NCBI GenBank assembly: GCA_045590855.1
Contig: JAZNRV010000077.1
Span: 12,539-76,538, forward strand
DNA: 64,000 nt
Source: RGIG3009 sp045590855
GTDB taxonomy: Bacteria > Bacillota > Clostridia > Oscillospirales > Acutalibacteraceae
Reading direction: 5' to 3'
Below, piece by piece: positions 8,576 to 18,041 of the stretch; within the stretch, counting starts at the first letter, position 1, and each line of letters opens with the position of its first letter. The notes below the pieces were generated by a model. The model made no database searches, had not been told where the DNA came from, and worked only from the letters and a program-made list of their open reading frames with translations. The position numbers and the translations under genes are program-made.

Positions 8576-9289
8576 TCACACGGTAAACAAACTAATCTCT
8601 TTCTCGGTCAGCGGTCGGCTTTCGCCCTCACTCAACCGTTCATCCAAGACCAGTTCGCCAATGGATACTCGTTTAAGCCAAACCACGCCGCGGTCCAGCA
8701 CACCAAACATTCTTTTGATTTGGTGATACCGTCCTTCGGTGATATGCACTTGCGCTAACGGTTGTTCACCCGGTTCCAAAACTTCAAGTTTTGCCGAACG
8801 ACAAACGGTGCCGTCTGCCAAGGTGATGCCTTGTTCAAATTGTCGGCAATGTTCCTCGGTGAGCGGGGCGTCCAACCGTACCAAATACCGCTTGTATATT
8901 TGGTTTTTGGGTGACAGCAAACGGTGCGCTAATTCACCGTCATCAGTAAGCAACACCAACCCCACCGTATCTTTATCCAAACGTCCTGCCGGGAACAACC
9001 CTTTTCGCTTAAATTCATTGGGCAAAAGGTCCACCACTGTTTTTACTTTTGGGTCGCGGGAAACACACAAAACGCCCGACGGTTTGTTCATCATCAAATA
9101 GGCAAAGCGTTGATACATAAGCGGTGTGCCCTCGACGGTGATGCTTTGCGTTTGTGCATCCACTTTTTGCGACGGGTCACGACAAACCGCCGCATCCACC
9201 GTTACGCGACCACTGCGAATCAGTTTGACCGTATCGCGGCGGCTGCGTGTACCTTGTGAAGCAATCAGTTTGTCAAGACGTTGTAACAT
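8576..9289 (-). CDS. RsuA/RluB-family pseudouridine synthase
   Basis: 237 residues. An N-terminal S4 RNA-binding domain (about 1-60) is followed by the catalytic domain with the motif GRLDKDTVGLVLLTDDG, whose Asp is the nucleophile. Overall length and the EGRYHQIKRM motif fit RsuA-type enzymes that modify a single uridine of small-subunit rRNA. The exact site (for example U516 equivalent) is inferred from the family only. Confidence 0.87.
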   Translation of the reverse strand: MLQRLDKLIASQGTRSRRDTVKLIRSGRVTVDAAVCRDPSQKVDAQTQSITVEGTPLMYQRFAYLMMNKPSGVLCVSRDPKVKTVVDLLPNEFKRKGLFPAGRLDKDTVGLVLLTDDGELAHRLLSPKNQIYKRYLVRLDAPLTEEHCRQFEQGITLADGTVCRSAKLEVLEPGEQPLAQVHITEGRYHQIKRMFGVLDRGVVWLKRVSIGELVLDERLSEGESRPLTEKEISLFTV

Positions 9290-9308
9290 CGTAATAATTC
9301 CTTTTTTG

Positions 9309-9770
9309 TTATTTTGATTTTTCTGTCAGCGGCAAGCAAAATCCCTCGGCACGTTCGGACATGATATCCCCTGCAACAATGCGGTCACGGTAGACATATA
9401 TGTGCGCCGTTGCCGCTTCGGCAGCGTTAAGAATGGGGTAAGTGTACAACCGCACACGTTTGCCGTAATACGGTTCCAAAGACATTTTTGCTTTTTGTTG
9501 CACGGTTTCGTATTGCAACAACGTTTCGTCTGCTTCGTCCGGCAAACGAATTTCTTGCACTTCTTCCCTTTCGCCTACTTCGTACCCCAGGTTCTTCAAA
9601 AAAGCCACTCTTTGCTGTGTTGTTTCGGCTTTTTTGACAGCAGCAGACACGGGGACTTGTTCCATGGCAGGTGCAGCAATCATTGCGACTGTTGCAAACA
9701 ATGCCACCAACAAAAAAACCGCCACCGATACCAGTTGCCGACGACCGGCTTTTACCGACAATACAAACAT
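9309..9770 (-). CDS. DUF4830-type membrane-anchored protein
   Basis: 153 residues from the ATG after AAAGGAG. One N-terminal transmembrane segment (about residues 12-35) is followed by a small extracellular domain ending in AHIYVYRDRIVAGDI, the pattern I associate with DUF4830. The function is unknown. It sits 19 bases upstream of the pseudouridine synthase on the same strand, so the two may be cotranscribed. Confidence 0.65.
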   Translation of the reverse strand: MFVLSVKAGRRQLVSVAVFLLVALFATVAMIAAPAMEQVPVSAAVKKAETTQQRVAFLKNLGYEVGEREEVQEIRLPDEADETLLQYETVQQKAKMSLEPYYGKRVRLYTYPILNAAEAATAHIYVYRDRIVAGDIMSERAEGFCLPLTEKSK

Positions 9771-9819
9771 AGCACACACTCCTTTATGTGCTATGTTTAT
9801 TCGGCAACTGCAAAAAATA

Positions 9820-10890
9820 TTATAAACAAATCAATTCTTTGGGTGAATCAGTCAAATTGCGGCAACCGTCTGCCGTAATCCATGCCATATCCTCAATTCT
9901 GACACCGAATTGTCCCTCAATATAAATGCCGGGTTCCACCGTGACAACGTTGCCTGTCGTCAACACCTTTTCTGCCGCGCGAGGTGATACGGTGGGAGCT
10001 TCGTGTATTTCAACACCCACACCATGACCGGTAGCATGTCCAAAGTATGGTCCGTAACCGGCTGCTGTAATCACATTGCGCGCGGCGGCATCGGCATCAC
10101 GGCACAAAACACCGTCACGCAAAGTTGCCAGTGCGGCTTGTTGTGCTTTTAGTACCGTGTGGTAAACCTTTTGTTGTTCTTCGTTTATGGTACCCAGCGC
10201 AATCGTGCGCGTCATATCGGAACAATAGCCATCCACCACCGCACCGAAGTCCATGGTGATAAAGTCGCCTTTTTGCACCGTCTTTTCTGTGGGGATACCG
10301 TGCGGTAACGAGGTGTTTTTCCCCGAAACAACAATAAAATCAAACGCCGTCCGTTCGGCACCTTGTTTGCGCACGTAAAATTCCAATTCCAAAGCAATCT
10401 CTCGTTCGGTCATGCCCTCTCGGATGTAGGACAAAATATGTGAAAAACCCTGTTCGCACAACGCTTGTGCTTGTAAAATGTGCGTTACCTCTTGTTCACT
10501 TTTGACAGCACGTTGCTCGCAAAGCCATGTGTCTAACGTGTTGGTAACATCCCACTCAACCGCCGGTAACTGTTTTTTCAAACGCGCCACCTGCGCAGCA
10601 GTCGTTGTTTCAGCTTCCAAATAAACAAGTTGGATACCATGGCGGGTTATGAGTTCTTTGAGCGAATCGGAGAGAGCGGAAATTTGAAGACACTCAACAC
10701 TCGAAAGCGTGGTTTTTGCGGTTTCGATATACCGAAAATCTGTCAAAAAATACACTTGCTCTTTGGTCATAAACAACCAACTGTCCCCCGACGGGAAACC
10801 AACCAAATATCGCAAATGATGCGGTGCGGCAACGAGTGCCGCACTATGTTCGAAAAGTCGCCCACACAGGCGACGGCATTGTTCGTTCAT
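9820..10890 (-). CDS. M24 metallopeptidase, Xaa-Pro aminopeptidase family
   Basis: 356 residues from the ATG eight bases after AAAGGA. It has a creatinase-like N-terminal domain (about 1-120) and a pita-bread catalytic domain (about 125-350). The five expected metal ligands are visible in DFGAVVDGYCSD, GHGVGVEIHE, VEPGIY and GVRIED. It is a cytosolic dipeptide or X-Pro peptidase by family. It follows the TIM-barrel nuclease gene by five bases, indicating one operon. Confidence 0.9.
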   Translation of the reverse strand: MNEQCRRLCGRLFEHSAALVAAPHHLRYLVGFPSGDSWLFMTKEQVYFLTDFRYIETAKTTLSSVECLQISALSDSLKELITRHGIQLVYLEAETTTAAQVARLKKQLPAVEWDVTNTLDTWLCEQRAVKSEQEVTHILQAQALCEQGFSHILSYIREGMTEREIALELEFYVRKQGAERTAFDFIVVSGKNTSLPHGIPTEKTVQKGDFITMDFGAVVDGYCSDMTRTIALGTINEEQQKVYHTVLKAQQAALATLRDGVLCRDADAAARNVITAAGYGPYFGHATGHGVGVEIHEAPTVSPRAAEKVLTTGNVVTVEPGIYIEGQFGVRIEDMAWITADGCRNLTDSPKELICL

Positions 10891-10895
10891 TGTGT

Positions 10896-11741
10896 TCATC
10901 CTTTGTATAATGCTGACAAGGTACACGCATCTTCCGCTTGTGTACCATCCGATTCACAAATAAACGTGGGCGATAATTTTCGCTGACGTATGAGTTGCAT
11001 CAGCGGTGTCGGTTCGGGACCAAACACCGTATCTTCAAACGTCAAATGACGCTTTTCGCCGCCTTTGGTGTACTCAATTTTTGAAAAATGCGCATGGAAC
11101 TGCGAGCCACGCTCTTCGCCCAACTCGTTATGCAAACGGTCCAGTAACGCCGCAAACGCCTCGGCAGAATTGAGTCCGCCAAGTGTACGGCTGTTAAGAT
11201 GACCAAAATCAATGCACGGTAAAAAACGTTCGTCAATGTGGCAAAACGTGAGCACTTCATCCAAGTCGCCGAGTTGGTTGATTTTGCCCATGGTTTCCGG
11301 ACAAATGCGCACTTCTGACAACCCTTCGGCATCCAGTGCCTCTTGCGCACGGTGCAATGTGTGCGAAGCAAGCACTGTGGCTTCGGCACGCGACAAACCG
11401 CCTAACCCTCCGGGGTGCACGACAATACGCGTACCGCCCATTTGCGTGACAGCACGCGCACTTTCCAAAATATAGCGAATGGAATTATCCCGTTTTTCCT
11501 CTTCGGCAGAGGCGAGCGAAATAAAGTACGGTGCATGCAAGGAAATGGCAATATCGTGCTTTGCGGCGGCATCACCCAAGGCGACCGCTGATTCTGCCGA
11601 TACTCTAACCCCGCGACCGCATTGATATTCATACGCGGTAAGACCCTGTGCATGCAGCCATTCGGGTGCTTGCAAGGTACTTTTGTAACCGGCTTCGTAA
11701 AACGAATTGCTGTTACCCGCAGGTCCAAAACGTGCGCTCAT
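10896..11741 (-). CDS. Endonuclease IV-like TIM-barrel protein
   Basis: 281 residues matching the xylose-isomerase-like TIM barrel of AP endonuclease family 2. Likely zinc ligands occur in LHAPY, VHPGG, CPETMGK, CIDFGHLN and FHAHFSK. The family includes Nfo, which cuts DNA at abasic sites, but the overall sequence is divergent from classical Nfo, so deoxyribonuclease IV is a tentative name. It starts five bases after yqeG ends. Confidence 0.75.
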   Translation of the reverse strand: MSARFGPAGNSNSFYEAGYKSTLQAPEWLHAQGLTAYEYQCGRGVRVSAESAVALGDAAAKHDIAISLHAPYFISLASAEEEKRDNSIRYILESARAVTQMGGTRIVVHPGGLGGLSRAEATVLASHTLHRAQEALDAEGLSEVRICPETMGKINQLGDLDEVLTFCHIDERFLPCIDFGHLNSRTLGGLNSAEAFAALLDRLHNELGEERGSQFHAHFSKIEYTKGGEKRHLTFEDTVFGPEPTPLMQLIRQRKLSPTFICESDGTQAEDACTLSALYKG

Positions 11742-11746
11742 GTGTG

Positions 11747-12238
11747 TTACCCCTTCCTTTTAGCATAAAGTTTGCGTTCCCATTTGCGGCGCAACGCCAA
11801 AAACGGTTTGCCCGTTTCGGGGGCAATCGGTTGTAACAAAACGCAAGTGATGCCGCACAAATTAGCCCCCAAAATATCGGTAAACACTTGGTCACCGATG
11901 GCGGCGCATTCTTTTTTGGGTAACTGCAAACGACGAATCCCCCGTAAAAAACCAAACGGCAACGGTTTGCACGAAAGAGAAGTATGCCTGAGCCCTATTT
12001 TTTTGGCAAAGGGCGCCACGCGCCATTCCCACGAGTTGGAAACCACCGTCAAAGCGATACCCGCTTGCTTCATGGTTTCTAACCATTGCTTTACTTCCTC
12101 GGACAGTTCTTGGCTGCCGTGTGTGGTAAGCGTGTTATCAACATCTAACAAAAGACCGCGAATACCCCATTGTTGCAAATCTTCCACTGTGATATCCGTG
12201 ATGCGGTTCTTATAAACGGTAGGATAAAGTAACGGCAT
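11747..12238 (-). CDS. YqeG-family HAD phosphatase
   Basis: 163 residues from the ATG after AAAGGGA. HAD motif I is LLLDVDNTLT and motif II VVSNS; a later acidic motif is AIGDQVFTDI. YqeG proteins are class III HAD phosphatases conserved in Firmicutes; substrate unassigned. It is downstream of rpsU, with that gene's terminator or attenuator in between. Confidence 0.88.
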   Translation of the reverse strand: MPLLYPTVYKNRITDITVEDLQQWGIRGLLLDVDNTLTTHGSQELSEEVKQWLETMKQAGIALTVVSNSWEWRVAPFAKKIGLRHTSLSCKPLPFGFLRGIRRLQLPKKECAAIGDQVFTDILGANLCGITCVLLQPIAPETGKPFLALRRKWERKLYAKRKG

Positions 12239-12261
12239 GGCAATCCCTTTCTTGTAAAGAA

Positions 12262-12287
12262 AAAACGGGCAAAAATTGCCCGTTTTC
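12262..12287 (-). terminator. Terminator after rpsU
   Basis: Stem AAACGGGCAA/TTGCCCGTTT with a three-base loop, followed on the minus strand by T residues. It lies between rpsU and yqeG, so readthrough would feed the yqeG cluster. Confidence 0.8.
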
Positions 12288-12294
12288 TTTTGAA

Positions 12295-12471
12295 TCATTT
12301 GAACTTTCTTTTACGAGCTGCCTCGGACTTTTTCTTGCGTCTCACGGAAGGCTTTTCGTAATGCTCTCTTTTCCGTACCTCGGCAAGGACACCGGAACGT
12401 GCGCAGGATTTTTTCCAACGACGCAGGGCACTGTCCAAGGATTCATTCTCTTTTACTTTGACCTCTGACAT
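12295..12471 (-). CDS. rpsU: 30S ribosomal protein S21
   Basis: 58 codons, read directly from the minus strand: the protein begins MSEVKVKENESLDSALRRWK and ends in a Lys/Arg-rich tail, both typical of S21. The ATG is preceded by GGAGGGAGG. It has its own promoter (12535-12563) and terminator. S21 binds the 30S platform and promotes mRNA base pairing during initiation. Confidence 0.95.
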   Translation of the reverse strand: MSEVKVKENESLDSALRRWKKSCARSGVLAEVRKREHYEKPSVRRKKKSEAARKRKFK

Positions 12472-12534
12472 TCTTATTCCCTCCCTCCGCTGTTTAGCAG
12501 GGGTTATTTACCTATATCTAAACGATACCAATTA

Positions 12535-12563
12535 AGTATACAACATAAAAATATCTTCGTCAA
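12535..12563 (-). promoter_or_regulatory. Sigma-A promoter for rpsU
   Basis: On the minus strand TTGACG (12558-12563), 17-base spacer, TATACT (12535-12540), located just past the leuS stop codon. Confidence 0.75.
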
Positions 12564-12582
12564 GAGTTTTTTATGAAATTTG

Positions 12583-14994
12583 TTACTTAACTACGATGTT
12601 GACCAATTTTTGCGGAATATACAGTTCTTTGACAATTTGCTTACCTTCCAGTTCGGGGGCAACACGGTCGTTTTGTTTGGCTGCTGCCAACACGTCAGCG
12701 GCAGCATCGTCAATGCCGACCGTAATGCGTGCGCGAATCTTGCCGTTGACTTGCACGGCAATTTCCACGCTACTTTCCACGCATTTCGCAGGGTCAAAAG
12801 TCGGCCACGGACGATAGGCAAGTTCTTCACTGTTGCCGATGTATTCCCACAACTCTTCCGTAAGGTGCGGAGCAAACGGATTAAGCAGTTGCAACAACAC
12901 GGCATATTCACCGCGGGTGACACCTTGGTTGGCAAAATCGTTCATAAGTGCCATCATAGCAGCAATGGCGGTGTTGAATTTTAAGTTTTCGATATCTTCG
13001 CTTACTTTGCGAATGGTTTTATGGACAGATAATTCCACGACAGGACGGATTTCGTCACTATCTTGCACATTGTCTGCCATCATCCACACGCGTTCCAAGA
13101 AGCGTCCCGCGCCGCGAATGCTCGCGCTCGACCACGGTGCCGCTTTTTCGAAGTCGCCAATGAACATTTCGTATACGCGCAAGGTATCGGCGCCAAATTC
13201 GTTAACAATATCATCGGGGTTGACGACGTTGCCACGGGATTTGGACATTTTTTCGCCGTTTTCACCCAAAATCATGCCATGGCTGGTACGTTTGGCATAC
13301 GGCTCCGCCGTGGGCACTACGCCGATGTCGTACAAGAATTTGTGCCAAAAACGGCTATACAACAAGTGGAGCGTGGTATGTTCCATACCGCCGTTGTACC
13401 AGTTAACGGGAGTCCAATACGACAACGCTTCTTTGGAAGCGAGTGCTTTGTCGTTGTGCGGGTCACAATACCGCAAGAAATACCACGAAGAACCGGCCCA
13501 TTGCGGCATGGTATCGGTTTCGCGTTTGGCGGGTGCGCCACACTTGGGACAAGTGGTGTTTACCCATTCGTCAATGGCTGCCAAGGGAGATTCGCCGTTG
13601 TCGGTCGGTTCGTAACTGTCCACTTTGGGCAAGCGAATCGGCAATTCTTCTTCCGGTACGGCAACTTGACCGCAATGCGGGCAATGAACAATCGGAATCG
13701 GTTCGCCCCAATAACGTTGACGCGAGAATACCCAGTCACGCAGTTTGTAGTTTACTTTGGTTTTGCCAATACCGTTTTGTTCCAAATGTTCGATAACGGC
13801 TACTTTGGCTTCTTCGACGGTTTTGCCGTTTAAGAAACCGGAATTGACAAGAATACCGGTAGCGCAATCGGTAAAGGCTTCTTTTTCGACATCGCCGCCT
13901 TTGACGACTTCCACGATGGGTAAATCGAATTTTTTGGCAAATTCCCAGTCGCGCGTGTCGTGCGCGGGAACCGCCATAATCGCACCGGTACCGTACGACA
14001 CCAACACATAGTCGGAAATGAAAATCGGAATGTTTTCTCCTGTCAAGGGATTGACAGCGGTAACACCATCCAAGCACACACCGCTTTTATCTTTGGCGAC
14101 TTCGGTGCGTTCGAAATCGGATTTTCTGGCAGCGGCTTCTTGGTAAGTGCGCACTTCTTGCACATTCTTCAAAAGTCCGTTTTGCGCCCATTTTTCAATC
14201 AATTCATGTTCGGGCGAAACTACCATGTATGTAGCACCGAACAAGGTGTCGGGACGAGTGGTATACACCACAATCGGTTCACCAGCAGTGGTTTGGAACG
14301 TTACTTCCGCGCCGGTGGAACGGCCAATCCAGTTGATTTGTTGTGCGCGAACGCGTTCGGGATAGTCCACCAAGGACAAATCGTCGATAAGGCGTTGTGC
14401 ATACGCCGTGATTTTGAGCATCCATTGGCTTTTTACTTTGCGCACCACTTCGCCGCCGCAGCGTTCGCACACGCCGCCGACAACTTCTTCGTTAGCAAGC
14501 ACGCATTTGCACGAGGTACACCAGTTGACCGCCATTTCCTTTTTATATGCCAAGCCGTTTTTGAACAGTTGCAAGAAAATCCATTGCGTCCATTTGTAGT
14601 ACGCGGGGTCGGTAGTGTTAATTTCCCGCGTCCAGTCGAACGAAAGACCCAAACCTTGCAACTGCGATTTAAAACGCGCTACGTTATTTTCGGTCACGAT
14701 TTCGGGATGAATGTGGTTTTTGATAGCGTAGTTTTCGGTCGGCAGACCAAAAGCATCCCAACCCATGGGGTACAGCACGTTGTAGCCTTGCATGCGGCGT
14801 TTACGTGCGACAACGTCCAAAGCAGTGTACGAACGGGGATGTCCCACGTGCAAGCCTTGGCCCGAAGGGTACGGAAATTCCACCAACGCAAAATACGCCG
14901 GTTTCTCCGTGCTATCGGATGCGGCAAACGTGTTTTCGGTTTCCCATTTGGTTTGCCATTTTTTCTCAATTTCCGCGTGGTTATACTGTTTCAT
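12583..14994 (-). CDS. leuS: Leucyl-tRNA synthetase
   Basis: 803 residues, the normal bacterial length. The class I signature appears as PYPSGQGLHVGHPRSY (HIGH variant) and the second as EKMSKSRGN. A zinc-binding pair CTSC/CERC lies at about residue 170, and the CP1 editing domain contains TRPDTLFGATY. It charges tRNA-Leu. There is no T-box leader because it is cotranscribed downstream of rsfS, two bases away. Confidence 0.97.
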   Translation of the reverse strand: MKQYNHAEIEKKWQTKWETENTFAASDSTEKPAYFALVEFPYPSGQGLHVGHPRSYTALDVVARKRRMQGYNVLYPMGWDAFGLPTENYAIKNHIHPEIVTENNVARFKSQLQGLGLSFDWTREINTTDPAYYKWTQWIFLQLFKNGLAYKKEMAVNWCTSCKCVLANEEVVGGVCERCGGEVVRKVKSQWMLKITAYAQRLIDDLSLVDYPERVRAQQINWIGRSTGAEVTFQTTAGEPIVVYTTRPDTLFGATYMVVSPEHELIEKWAQNGLLKNVQEVRTYQEAAARKSDFERTEVAKDKSGVCLDGVTAVNPLTGENIPIFISDYVLVSYGTGAIMAVPAHDTRDWEFAKKFDLPIVEVVKGGDVEKEAFTDCATGILVNSGFLNGKTVEEAKVAVIEHLEQNGIGKTKVNYKLRDWVFSRQRYWGEPIPIVHCPHCGQVAVPEEELPIRLPKVDSYEPTDNGESPLAAIDEWVNTTCPKCGAPAKRETDTMPQWAGSSWYFLRYCDPHNDKALASKEALSYWTPVNWYNGGMEHTTLHLLYSRFWHKFLYDIGVVPTAEPYAKRTSHGMILGENGEKMSKSRGNVVNPDDIVNEFGADTLRVYEMFIGDFEKAAPWSSASIRGAGRFLERVWMMADNVQDSDEIRPVVELSVHKTIRKVSEDIENLKFNTAIAAMMALMNDFANQGVTRGEYAVLLQLLNPFAPHLTEELWEYIGNSEELAYRPWPTFDPAKCVESSVEIAVQVNGKIRARITVGIDDAAADVLAAAKQNDRVAPELEGKQIVKELYIPQKLVNIVVK

Positions 14995-14996
14995 GC

Positions 14997-15374
14997 TTAT
15001 TCATCCTCCAAAAAACTTGTTACAGGAACCGTTTGAGCATCCTGCCACAAGCGTTCCAAATCATAAAAACGACGAGTGTCTTCCGAAAACACGTGAATGA
15101 CAACAGCACCGTAATCCAAAACAGTCCATAGCGATGACTGATATCCTTCAGTGCGTGACGGTTTAAATTCGCGTTTGGATAAATCGGTGTCCAAGTAATC
15201 CACCAAAGCACGAACGTGCGTGGTGCTGTTACCGGTGGCTAAAATAAAATAATCGGCAAGCGAGGTAATGTCACTAACTTTCAGCACGTGAACATCTTCG
15301 GCTTTGTGTTCATCCAAAGACTGTACTGCTGCTTTGACCAGTGCAAGTACTTGTAAATTTTCGGGTTGTGTCAT
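14997..15374 (-). CDS. rsfS: Ribosomal silencing factor RsfS
   Basis: 125 residues of the RsfS/Iojap family, with the hallmark DYFILATGNSTTHVRAL and DYGAVVIHVF segments. It binds L14 and blocks subunit joining in starved cells. It lies between the LCP gene (eight bases) and leuS (two bases). Confidence 0.95.
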   Translation of the reverse strand: MTQPENLQVLALVKAAVQSLDEHKAEDVHVLKVSDITSLADYFILATGNSTTHVRALVDYLDTDLSKREFKPSRTEGYQSSLWTVLDYGAVVIHVFSEDTRRFYDLERLWQDAQTVPVTSFLEDE

Positions 15375-15382
15375 GAGGGTGA

Positions 15383-16558
15383 TTACTCCTCCGCTTCATT
15401 CTTGGTGATGTTTTGCTCGATCGCCATTTCCGACAACTTTTGCAAATGCACATTGGATGTGCCGCCGGTTGCCAGTTCGGTGATTTGCACGTCTGCTTCG
15501 GTGATGGCTTCGTCGTACGGATTAAATTGCGTGTTAAGCACGGTGAGCAATTGTGCTCGATGCACGCTGTAATACGAATCGGAATTAAACGAAGTTACCT
15601 CACCCGGCAACAGTTGCGCTGTCATGTTATCGAGCGTTACTTTGCGCCAACTTTGCACAATGGACAACATGTCGTCTTTGGAAGTGCGCGTGCGAATCGG
15701 GGTAGAGCCCCCCATTAACGGTAACAACGAATCTTCGGTGAGTTGTTCGTCGGTTTGCGCACACAGGCGTTGGAACAACGCCAAAAACACACGACGTTGC
15801 TTGACAATACGCGAAATATCACCTTGCACGCCCTTGTCGCGTTTGGTGATATACGCCAGTGCAGCCGTGCCGTCCAAGGTACGAACACCTTTTCCGTAAG
15901 TGGTTTCGCCCAAGGTTATGGCAGCATCCAACTGAACGTCCACACCGCCGAGCAAATCCACAAATTTGATAAACGTATCTTGCGGGAACATAAAGTAACC
16001 ATCCACCGGCAAGGAATATTGTTCGTTAAAAATTGCAATAACGTTATACGATGCCGAACCCGCTTTTTGCGTTAGGGTGTGACCGGCTTTTTTGTGTTCT
16101 TCCATTTCGGCCTTGTAAATGCGTTTGCCTTCAAACTCACACCAATCCAGCGGCGCGGGTTTCCCCCACACATAACCGGCTTTTTTAGTTGCCCAAATTT
16201 CGCTGTCGCCCAAATAGGTATCTTGCGGCACTTCCAAGATGTTGATGGTTTTCTTTTTCTTATCGTGGCATAACAACATAAGACTTTCGGTCGGTGAGGT
16301 TTCTTCCTCGCCTAACAACCCAACCACATAATACGCCACTTTGTTTTGCAAGGCGGTGGGCGTAGTGTCATACGCATTCACCGACGATTCGGTGTTATCT
16401 TTTTTGCCGGAGGTTTGTGTTAATGCACGGGCTGTGACAAAAATAAACACCAACAATAACACGCAAAAAGCAATCAGCGAAATCATCAACACACGACGTC
16501 CTTGGTCGCTTTTTTTGCGGGCAGATTGTTTTTTCTTGTTACGAGTATCCTTTGCCAT
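15383..16558 (-). CDS. LytR-CpsA-Psr (LCP) family protein
   Basis: 391 residues. A basic cytoplasmic N-terminus, one transmembrane helix (about 25-47) and an extracellular LCP domain with GYFMFPQDTFIKFVDLLGGVDV-type core and an Arg-rich stretch (TKRDKGVQGDISRIVKQR). LCP enzymes attach teichoic-acid or polysaccharide chains to peptidoglycan from undecaprenyl-linked donors. The gene is placed between nadD-yqeK and rsfS, as often seen in Firmicutes. The acceptor polymer is not known. Confidence 0.88.
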   Translation of the reverse strand: MAKDTRNKKKQSARKKSDQGRRVLMISLIAFCVLLLVFIFVTARALTQTSGKKDNTESSVNAYDTTPTALQNKVAYYVVGLLGEEETSPTESLMLLCHDKKKKTINILEVPQDTYLGDSEIWATKKAGYVWGKPAPLDWCEFEGKRIYKAEMEEHKKAGHTLTQKAGSASYNVIAIFNEQYSLPVDGYFMFPQDTFIKFVDLLGGVDVQLDAAITLGETTYGKGVRTLDGTAALAYITKRDKGVQGDISRIVKQRRVFLALFQRLCAQTDEQLTEDSLLPLMGGSTPIRTRTSKDDMLSIVQSWRKVTLDNMTAQLLPGEVTSFNSDSYYSVHRAQLLTVLNTQFNPYDEAITEADVQITELATGGTSNVHLQKLSEMAIEQNITKNEAEE

Positions 16559-16559
16559 G

Positions 16560-17738
16560 TTAATCCCCCTTAAAATCTTGATAACAGGCGATGGTATCGG
16601 GATGTACGGGCCAATTTTGCTCGTTCAAATCCCGAATGGTGTATTCCAGCGCATACCGCATGGCGGCACGCCAATCTTGCTCGGTAAGTTCACGCATGAT
16701 ATCCACATCGGGATAATCGCGGTCTGCCGAAGTAAAATCTGCCAAATACAACACAATTTCCGGCATGGTCATGCCGGCGCGACCGGTGGTGTGATAGCGC
16801 ACGGGGTCTAAAATTTCTTTATCCGTAATCCCCAAAATGTGTTCCAAAAACACCGCACCGGAACGAGCATGCCACAGTTTTGGCGCTCCTTGTTCCACAG
16901 CGTCTAACAGTATACCAAATTCTTTTAAAATTTGCAACTGGGAATCTGCATGAGTATCCTTTAAAATATCGTGCAACAATCCCGCTGTGTACGCCTTTTT
17001 CGGGTTGGTGCCGTATTTTTCTGCCAAGTGTTTGGCTTGCTTTGCCACTTCCAACGAATGGTGAAACCGTTTTGGCGTTAACCGCCCGCGCAAAATGTCC
17101 ACATACTGCTCCTCTTCGTTGCAATAGGTTTTATGGGTAGTATACAACTGTTTTTGAGCAATATACACTTCTACCGAGAGTGGCACCAAGTCGGTAAGTT
17201 TTTCCCCCGCAGCCGCTTTTTGACGAATTGCGGTGGACGAAAGTTCACAAAGCGGGATAGCTTCTACCACGCAGCGAGCACCTTGCTGTTCCAAAATTTT
17301 GGCATACTCCCGTAATTTTTCGGCGGTTGCCTCATCACGCGGGGCCGCACATAACGTTGCCAAACGGGCAATATCCGCAAACCGATGCCACGTGCTTAAC
17401 GTCAAAAACATATCGGCACCTGTCAGTAAAAACAGTTCGGCACGGGGATATTGTTTTTGCATAGCTTCCAGCGTAAACACCGTAAAACTCGCACCGCGAC
17501 GGTTAATTTCAAAATCCGATACCGCCAACTCTGCATACGGTTTACACGCCAAGCGACACATTGCCAAACGGTCAACCGCAGGTGCTAAATCCGTTTTTAA
17601 TTTATGTGGCGGGACAAATGTTGGCATAAGCACCACACGGTCCAAAGAAAGCCGCGCAGCAAATTCCCGCGCCAACTGAATATGACCATTATGGATAGGG
17701 TCAAACGTTCCGCCAAACAAAGCAATCCGCTGTGCCAT
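16560..17738 (-). CDS. nadD: NadD-YqeK fusion: nicotinate-nucleotide adenylyltransferase plus HD hydrolase
   Basis: 392 residues from the ATG eight bases after AAAGG. Residues 1-200 are NadD (GGTFDPIHNGH nucleotide-binding motif, SSTAIR near the end), making nicotinate adenine dinucleotide. Residues about 215-390 are a YqeK HD domain (HHSLEVAK, GLLHDILKD), a family that hydrolyses Ap4A symmetrically. In Bacillus these are separate adjacent genes; here they are one continuous frame. It follows yhbY. Confidence 0.93.
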   Translation of the reverse strand: MAQRIALFGGTFDPIHNGHIQLAREFAARLSLDRVVLMPTFVPPHKLKTDLAPAVDRLAMCRLACKPYAELAVSDFEINRRGASFTVFTLEAMQKQYPRAELFLLTGADMFLTLSTWHRFADIARLATLCAAPRDEATAEKLREYAKILEQQGARCVVEAIPLCELSSTAIRQKAAAGEKLTDLVPLSVEVYIAQKQLYTTHKTYCNEEEQYVDILRGRLTPKRFHHSLEVAKQAKHLAEKYGTNPKKAYTAGLLHDILKDTHADSQLQILKEFGILLDAVEQGAPKLWHARSGAVFLEHILGITDKEILDPVRYHTTGRAGMTMPEIVLYLADFTSADRDYPDVDIMRELTEQDWRAAMRYALEYTIRDLNEQNWPVHPDTIACYQDFKGD

Positions 17739-17743
17739 AGGGC

Positions 17744-18040
17744 TCACCTTTCTCGCGGTAAAATGATTTTGGGTTCTTCGGGGTGGCGACGGTACAGTAC
17801 AAATACCCTGCCGATAACTTGCACCACTTCGGCGTTGACCGAAGCGGCAATGGTTTCTGCCACCTCGCGTACCGATTCAGGAGCGGTAGGCAGTACGCGC
17901 CCTTGAATCAGTTCCCGTGCAGTTAGGGCATCGTCGGCTTGTTTGCAAACCGTAGCGGAAACACCGCCTTTACCAATGTGTAAAATATCTTCTAAATGGT
18001 TGGCTAAACCACGCAAGTAAGCACGTTGTTTGCTGGTCAT
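17744..18040 (-). CDS. yhbY: YhbY-family RNA-binding protein
   Basis: 98 residues of the CRS1-YhbY (CRM) fold, with the characteristic HIGKGG loop and RVFVLYR strand. These proteins associate with pre-50S ribosomal particles. The stop codon is five bases upstream of the nadD-yqeK ATG, giving a tight operon. Confidence 0.92.
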   Translation of the reverse strand: MTSKQRAYLRGLANHLEDILHIGKGGVSATVCKQADDALTARELIQGRVLPTAPESVREVAETIAASVNAEVVQVIGRVFVLYRRHPEEPKIILPRER

Positions 18041-18041
18041 G

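Noticed and set aside
14995..15100. T-box leader for leuS.
   Set aside because: leuS begins two bases after rsfS; there is no untranslated leader and no AGGGTGG-type motif.
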